Below are positions 58,502 through 64,000 of a stretch of DNA of 64,000 nt, piece after piece. The stretch is from positions 434,001 to 498,000 of the forward strand of contig LUGG01000018.1 of the NCBI GenBank assembly GCA_001683735.1. The letters are read 5' to 3'. The stretch is from Grifola frondosa (taxonomy: Eukaryota; Basidiomycota; Agaricomycetes; Polyporales; Grifolaceae). The position numbers and the translations under genes are program-made. Within the stretch, counting starts at the first letter, position 1. Every line of letters starts with the position of its first letter. The notes under the pieces were generated by a model that saw only the letters and a list, made by a program, of their open reading frames with translations, searched no databases and had not been told where the DNA came from.

Positions 58502-60105
58502 ATGCCCGAAGACGTCGTTTTCCCAATTCCCAATCTTGCGCTCGCGCAGAACTACTTTGTTCTCTCGACGCCGTCTCTTCGCATCTGCATGAGGTAGCTC
58601 GCCGAGAGCTTCTCGCAGGCATTCAAGCCGATGGTGAGCTTCTACAGTTCTGAGAATGTTATGCATACTACTAATGTCTGGATTCTCTTCATGGCGTATG
58701 GCGTATGAAATACAGAGATGGCACCATACTACCGCATAGTGACCTCCTCAGCTGCGCTTCCACCAGATCAAGCTCTGCTTGAGTCTATGGAGAAGGCGAA
58801 CAAGGAAAAGCTGGACAAGCTGGATGAGCGACTAGAGGAGGCGAAGAAGACAGAGGGAGAGACGGACATCGCGGATGCCCTGCGGGAACGAGCAAACTAT
58901 CTTACCAGAATCGGGGACAAGGTGTGCGCATATTCACTTTCACTGATCGTTATAGGTAATAACTTGTAGTTCCCTCTACATAGGATCGAGCAGTAGAGGC
59001 ACAGAAACTTGCGCTAGAGAAGACGCCCGGGCTAGGATCTCGGATAGACATTGTGCTCACCCTCGTGCGCATCGGATTCTTCTTCGGCGACTACCAGATG
59101 ATCACAGTAAACCTTGCCCAAGCCGAAGAGTGAGTATAATGGTTCCACCAAGCATTGGATTACTGACGCTCAGACATCCTGCGTACGCAATGTTTCGAGC
59201 GCATGCTGATCCATGCCCACATTTCTGTACTTCATGCGCGTTCTAATCAGTCATATAGGATGGTTGAGCAAGGCGGCGACTGGGACAGGCGCAATCGTCT
59301 CAAGGTTTATCGTGGCATGCATCTATTGTCTATCCGGCAATTTAAACGCGGAGGCGAATTGCTTCTTGATGCGCTATCGACATTCACGGCCACGGAGCTT
59401 CTTTCATACAACGATTTTGTTGCGCTGACCATTATCGCCAATGTCCTGACTCTTAAGAGGGTGGATCTCAAGAAGAAGGTCTGTGCTCTGCTTCATTCTT
59501 CATTTCCCAAACGTCGTAAATTTACCATCGTGGCAGCTCATCTTGGCTCCAGAAGTTATTCAAGTACTTCCCGAATTGCCGACATTAGCAGAACTTATGA
59601 AGAGCTTATATGACTCGCATTACGACAAGTTCTTCCTCGCACTTGGTAAGCATATCATCTAGTGGTAACGTGGTTAAGCTCATGAAATCTACACGGTGCT
59701 TCAGCAACCCTTGAAGAAACTCATCTACTCCCGTCCCGACTTCTCTCACCACATACACGTTTCTACGTCCGGGAGATGCGCATTCTCGCATACGGCCAAT
59801 TGCTAGAGTCCTACCGCAGCTTGACTCTCGACAGTCTTGCGCGCTCATTTGGGGTTAGCGTAGAGTTCGTTGACAAGTATGTGGTAGTGTCGTCCAATTA
59901 TACTCTGTTACTTACCGTTACCGGACTCCTCAGCGAAATCTCTCGCTTCATCGCATCAGGACGTTTGCACTGTTCAATCGACAAGGTACATGGAGTTGTC
60001 GAGACGAACAGGCCCTCGCTGAAGAATGCGCAGTATGAGACAGTGATTAGGCAGGGAGACATCTTACTGAATGCGGTACAAAGACTGAGTAAAGTGTTGT
60101 ACTGA
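58502..60105 (+). CDS. RPN7: 26S proteasome lid subunit Rpn7 (PSMD6)
   Basis: Exons 58502-58633, 58716-58921, 58984-59129, 59259-59478, 59537-59645, 59705-59876, 59934-60105. N-terminus: [20 protein letters not shown], then [20 protein letters not shown]. Helical repeats: [83 protein letters not shown] domain: [24 protein letters not shown] block ([20 protein letters not shown]), [33 protein letters not shown], ending [18 protein letters not shown]. One base is missing near 58578 (SLR to HLHEVARR); with it the exons total 386 codons, a normal length. Family certain. Confidence 0.95.
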
Positions 60106-60286
60106 TTGGACAGTCTGCTTGTCGAGATTTGTATAGTAGACATTATCTGAGTCTAGTTCGCAGCGACGATGAACTCGAGAGTGGGGACAAGCAGCATGCG
60201 GAAGCAGACGTGTGCAGGTAGGATGCATTATAGTGTACAGCGTAATTCCGAAGACGTAAGCTGGATAAGTTACAATGAGAGTCCAG

Positions 60287-60790
60287 TCATGATTTCGACT
60301 TGACCGGAGGTTCGGGAGGAGGGACCCCCCACTCCGGAAGCCCTGCTGGTCGCTCTATTCGTTTGGGCTCCCAATCTTTGTCCTGTTGTGCGCTCAACCT
60401 CTGATATTTGGTCGGAATGAAAGCATCAGAGTGGTGATCTCAGACGTGGCCTTCAGAGGCAAATCATGCACGCACGAAATACTCCTCTCTGATATCAAAC
60501 TTCTTCCGATTTTTGGACAGTCCAAGTTCTTCCTCTTTGTTCACCTACATTCGACACAAGAACGGAGACTTCCATACCACTATCATATATTCAAAAGGGC
60601 GATCAAAGCGTACCTGTGATACTTTCTGGTCTTGTAGGTCGTACCGCGTCTGTGTAAAACTCTGCATGCCAAAGGAAGCGCCGACAATAACGAGTACAAA
60701 TGGTACGCCAAATATCAACGGATACTTGCGTAGAATACGCTGAACCGGCGATGTATTCAGCGGGTTCGAGGAGAATGTCGGTCTGGACAT
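60287..60790 (-). CDS. COX16: Cytochrome c oxidase assembly protein Cox16
   Basis: Exons 60790-60614, 60544-60476, 60400-60287; 119 residues, no break. Reads MSRPTFSSNPLNTSPVQRIL, RKYPLIFGVPFVLVIVGASF (one membrane helix), MQSFTQTRYDLQDQKVSQ, KEEELGLSKNRKKFDIREEY and WEPKRIERPAGLPEWGVPPP. The helix followed by the TRYD-QD-KV motif and the RIxRP tail is the Cox16 pattern. It is an inner mitochondrial membrane protein helping Cox1/Cox2 assembly. Convergent with RPN7. The inverted-repeat element at 60806-61209 lies only 15 bp upstream of the ATG. Confidence 0.92.
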
Positions 60791-60805
60791 GATGGTCGTC
60801 TTGTA

Positions 60806-61209
60806 AGATATGCCTCGTTCATCGGCGACCACATCACGTGATGGAGCATTGTCACGCTCGCTGAGGAAAACTGCTGTATAAAGTTTTACTCTCTCAATTC
60901 GAGGTATTAAAGAAATCTGTTCCGAAGGATTATAGAAAACTATATTTTGAAGTGTTCTTCGGAACAGAATTTTGATTTTGGGCCTAGTGAAGGAGCAAAC
61001 TCGCAGATACTGTGGAGTCCGAGATAGCTTTGCTGACTAATCATAAACCGCGCTCAGGTGGCTTGTATATACCTTTCTAATGTAGATACCTTTCTAACGC
61101 TTTACAGACCGCACTTATCGTATAAATATCCTTAATTTTTGTACTTATCTTCTTACTCACGTGATCGTCACATTGTGACCATATGGTCGCCGATGAACGA
61201 GGCATATCT
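60806..61209. mobile_element. Small inverted-repeat element (MITE-like) at the COX16 5' end
   Basis: A perfect inverted repeat of about 25 bases bounds the segment: it begins AGATATGCCTCGTTCATCGG (60806 on) and its reverse complement ends at 61209; TA flanks both sides (60804-60805, 61210-61211). A CACGTGA box lies inside each end (60835-60841 and 61158-61164). The interior (404 bp in all) holds a 12-base inverted repeat TCTGTTCCGAAG / CTTCGGAACAGA (60916-60927, 60957-60968) and two TACCTTTCTAA copies. No coding capacity. TA flanks suggest a Tc1/mariner-type MITE. Confidence 0.65.
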
Positions 61210-61518
61210 TATGTTTTGACCGATGACGAAAATGTGGTCACAAGATTGTCACCGACGCTAGGTATGTGACGCCACGCGCCGAGCCTGTTTCGAAAGGACA
61301 ATCGCGGTATACGTAGACGCGTACATATTTGTTACTTTCTCCCTGCAAGCTATAATAAATGTGGGGATAAGCTTCAAGTTGTTTGGCAGCGCGAACATTC
61401 TGGACAAGGGTTTCCTGAGGATTCTACATGACGGATGATAAACCCGTGACAAACTTGAAGACGAAATGAGGGGGCGATATCATACTATACGTCGCGTGCG
61501 GAGACAAGAGGTATATGA

Positions 61519-61990
61519 TCATTCCCATCGCCAATTAATACCGTCCAAATACCACTTCGGTCCATCGCTCGACTTCAGCATCTCTCTCATCTTCTGAATA
61601 CACTCGTCGGACGGAATGTTGCTGGGCGAGAGCGTATAGTTGGTGTACATGGTGACAACGAGCAGGTACCTTCCTTCGCGAACTGAACGCCCAAGGAATT
61701 GCGGGGATGTTTCATGCCATGGCTAGCTCCCATGTGACGAACTGCTGCCTCCATCGTCAATTTAAGATCGATGACGGTGGTGGCCGTACGGACTGGCCCT
61801 TTTCGGGACCAGAGATCGCGGCAAAGTTTCAAAAGGAGGCATCTTCATAGCCTTCCGTGCATCCTATGTATAGATGTCGGTCGAACGTCAATCCTAACTT
61901 GAAGAACACGTATGGCACGGGTGGCTCTCTGCTGAGTCAACTTGAATGGTGGCTCCAAATCATGTCTTTTGATGTCAGGCCCGTCAACAG
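61519..61990 (-). CDS. Hypothetical protein, YTNYTL family, copy 2
   Basis: Minus-strand blocks: VFFKLGLTFDRHLYIGCTEG YEDASF, then after a missing base KLCRDLWSRKGPVRTATTVI, DLKLTMEAAVRHMGASHGMK, then after another RYLLVVTMYTNYTLSPSNIP, SDECIQKMREMLKSSDGPKW and a C-terminal DGINWRWE before TGA at 61519. The blocks MEAAVRHM and VTMYTNYTL align with MGAALRHM and VSLYTNYTL of the gene at 51482-52211. The 5' end is not found and may lie in an upstream exon before 61990. Function unknown. Confidence 0.5.
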
Positions 61991-62597
61991 TGCATGGAAA
62001 GGTTCTGTGAATGCAAGCCTTGTCAGACGACATACTGGATGAAGAGAGTGAATGGCAGTTGAACAATGTTGCTCGAGGAAACGCGTCTGTGGCGCAGGCA
62101 CGTGAGCGCGTTCGAGTTCGTTGACAATGAAGAAATGGTAAATCGTCTTGTCATCACGATGTTCGTCGACTGCAGCATTGTGCGCATTTGTGTTCCCGAT
62201 ATTCATCTCATTAGGCATAGTGTTGATAGACCTGTAGCAGTCAGGAAGTTGAAATGGGTCCCTGAAGATTCATATAGTCATGCGGTATATACTGCTGCTG
62301 GGTTTTCGTGTTACGCATATTATTCCAAACATGCTGTTTTTCTAACACACTAGCCTATATTCCCTTCAACTGCTGCCCACCTGGACGTTAGGTGACGCTA
62401 GCCATGCACGACACCTGATCATATCCGTTGTGAAGTCAGCCTAAGACTAAAAACCAGTATCAGAAATGTGCGTCGGAGAACGTGGCAGCGTCGATCGGTA
62501 CCTTCGGTGGTCATCTCATCCGACACAGACGAGATCTTCTCTGTTGGTGGTGGTCATTTAGAGGGAAGTGGCCGTTTGGAGGGGGCTGCATGGCCAA
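61991..62597. other. Intergenic or unresolved 5' part, nothing clear
   Basis: Short frames only. May include an upstream exon of the preceding minus-strand gene. Confidence 0.35.
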
Positions 62598-63183
62598 TTA
62601 ATGTATTGAACTAGTGAATGATAATGAGAACCTACGCCAGAATATTTCTGAGAACGAGTGAGATGACCAGACAGAGGCAAAGATGAACAGAAGCTCACCC
62701 AATTCCCGAAGGTCCTTAAAGGAGCCACTATCAAAACAACTGTCCGCGATCCTCGACAGAGCCGGATATTTCTCCAGGAGTTCCTGGACCTGATCAACGA
62801 TTTCTGTCTTTGCGTCAAATTCTTTGCATGTACACCCCACCAGCATTATGATCAACTGATGTGGCGGGCGTCCAGGAAGCATCGGGCGGAATTTTTTCAT
62901 GATGGCTTCGTCCATATCGTGATGCGGCCGACTGAATTGGAGACCAGGAATAGGAGAAAGCACTTTGAATACGGATATTTCTGCAGCCTCCGTCTTCTGA
63001 GCGTTACTAGAACCAGACAGGTGTGCAGATTCGGAGGTGAGAAGAATGACGGAGTCATCCGTCGAGTTGTTTGACGATGCAGCCGCCACCGACTGAGTAG
63101 ATTGATGGTCGGGCTCGGGTGTGCCAATCTTTCGCCTCTTTCGTTCAGAGGGACTAGGGGTTTGTGTTCGTTTGTTCCCAGCC
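62598..63183 (-). CDS. Hypothetical protein with basic N-terminus
   Basis: Start chosen at MAGNKRTQTPSPSERKRRKI (63183), which looks like a nuclear-localisation-type N-terminus; the frame is open further up but less natural. A Ser-rich linker (SVAAASSNNSTDDSVILLTS) is followed by a folded-looking part: FRPMLPGRPPHQLIIMLVGC, TCKEFDAKTEIVDQVQELLE, KYPALSRIADSCFDSGSFKD LRELG. A GTGAGC donor follows LRELG (about 62697), so the true 3' exon may be elsewhere than 62598. No family recognised. Confidence 0.5.
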
Positions 63184-64000
63184 ATGAGGATAGGATGAAC
63201 GAAACCTGAGGTTGTAATGCAAAGAATGGCACACTGCACAGTATTTGTGCAATGGTTGATGGCAAGTACAGTGAAGAAGGCCTATAGGATACCAGCCACT
63301 GCACGCCGATCGCGGCGCGCCACGACCGTGACGCGGATCAGCGCGGACCGCCAGCTTCATTGTTGCAACTTGCAAGAAATTTAGACAGACTCTGAGTATT
63401 CCCGTTCAATAATACACACTTCAAGGAAGATACGGCACAGTGCCCAGGAGCCGGGGCCGAGAGTCTCGGAGGACCACTGGGGTGCGGCGTGAAGGTTGTG
63501 TTAATAATGAAGTTTTCCTTCAGCTCGATACCTCATCCTATATACCATCTCGGCGCGGTGCTAAGAATGCTGTGTTGAGCCCAAGGAACAATATTCGCCA
63601 ACTGTTAACAGCGGTGCTGTAAACTGTGTATGATATTCAAAAATGAAATCCGCAAAGGAACAATGTTCTTATTTCCAACAATGTGTCCTAATCTGCATGT
63701 CAGCATGCGAGATGAAAAGTAAATAAAATATGTCGAGTTGTCATTAAGCAAGCTCACACTTCCTGATACTGTGCATACAGGTTCACATATGGCAAGTCCA
63801 GGAGTCGGCGGCCCAGGAAGACACTCGAATCAAATGTTGTGCGAGATAGCTACCGAGTGATTGTTGAGCACAGACCACTGCGTGGCATAGATCCTGGCAC
63901 ATCGAAGGAGACACCTCCTCGACAAACCCAACAGCGCCGTCACACGCATGCCGACACCGCTCCGTCTCATGCACCAGCACACATTCATCCTCAAACAACT
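63184..64000. other. Window end; possible partial Cys-rich frame at 63783-63998 (minus)
   Basis: A minus frame entering from the right edge reads DECVLVHETERCRHACDGAV and SPSMCQDLCHAVVCAQQSLG and stops at 63783. Its spaced Cys residues might be a real C-terminal exon but cannot be judged here. The rest of the region shows nothing. Confidence 0.3.

Noticed and set aside
1..64000. CRISPR arrays, bacterial operons, riboswitches, origins
   Set aside because: The window is eukaryotic with spliced genes; no repeat-spacer pattern was seen.
1..64000. tRNA or rRNA genes
   Set aside because: I looked for the conserved GGTTCGAATCC-type B box and rRNA motifs and found no convincing match; a covariance-model scan would settle it.

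Overview
The window is nuclear DNA of a filamentous basidiomycete. Genes are dense and on both strands, with many short (about 44-80 nt) GT..AG introns. The orthologues recognised (a SKN7-type regulator, VPS11, BuGZ, RPN6, RPN7, COX16, ATP18, a dolichol cis-prenyltransferase) and the gene families (MYND proteins, four-helix-bundle/kinase-like proteins, an aminoglycoside-phosphotransferase-like protein, a phi-type GST, a SWIM-RING protein) suggest an Agaricomycete, perhaps Polyporales. That placement is inference, since no marker gene was compared.

Layout. 1-6.6 kb: the tail of an unidentified gene, poorly resolved hypothetical genes, and two convergent Ser/Pro-rich paralogues. 6.6-14.7 kb: SKN7 and VPS11, both on the minus strand. 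14.8-20 kb: ATP18, a Rossmann NAD(P)-binding protein and a MYND zinc-finger protein. 20-31.3 kb: a GST, the first four-helix-bundle/kinase-like gene, a BTB gene, a 1.4 kb transposon-like element just behind the BTB stop codon, and BuGZ. 31.5-42.8 kb: a membrane-anchored alpha/beta hydrolase, the second four-helix-bundle/kinase-like gene, a 1.2 kb foldback element, a basidiomycete protein of unknown function and a phosphotransferase-like protein. 43.4-49.7 kb: a DapA-family aldolase, a divergent SWIM-RING / cis-prenyltransferase pair and a basic-region protein. 50-56 kb: mostly lineage-specific or decayed sequence. 56.4-60.8 kb: the proteasome lid genes RPN6 and RPN7 back to back over a 169 bp promoter, then COX16 with a small inverted-repeat element 15 bp before its start codon. 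61-64 kb: hypothetical genes.

One quality issue runs through the window. At least twenty otherwise convincing coding exons change reading frame, and nearly every break is repaired by adding one base, often in a short G/C run. In SKN7, VPS11, BuGZ, RPN7, the BTB gene and the basic-region gene, the summed exon lengths become divisible by three only after these additions. Other genes (GST, aldolase, hydrolase, COX16, RPN6, NAD(P)-binding protein) have no breaks. I read this as deletion-biased consensus error, not mass pseudogenisation; gene coordinates below span the breaks.

The most interesting biology is the pair of same-strand paralogues at 23.3-26.1 kb and 35.8-38.6 kb. Each has an N-terminal helical-bundle domain like the MLKL/HeLo type, then a kinase-like N-lobe, a degenerate C-lobe and a conserved C-terminal module. 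This resembles the executioner-plus-pseudokinase layout of animal MLKL.
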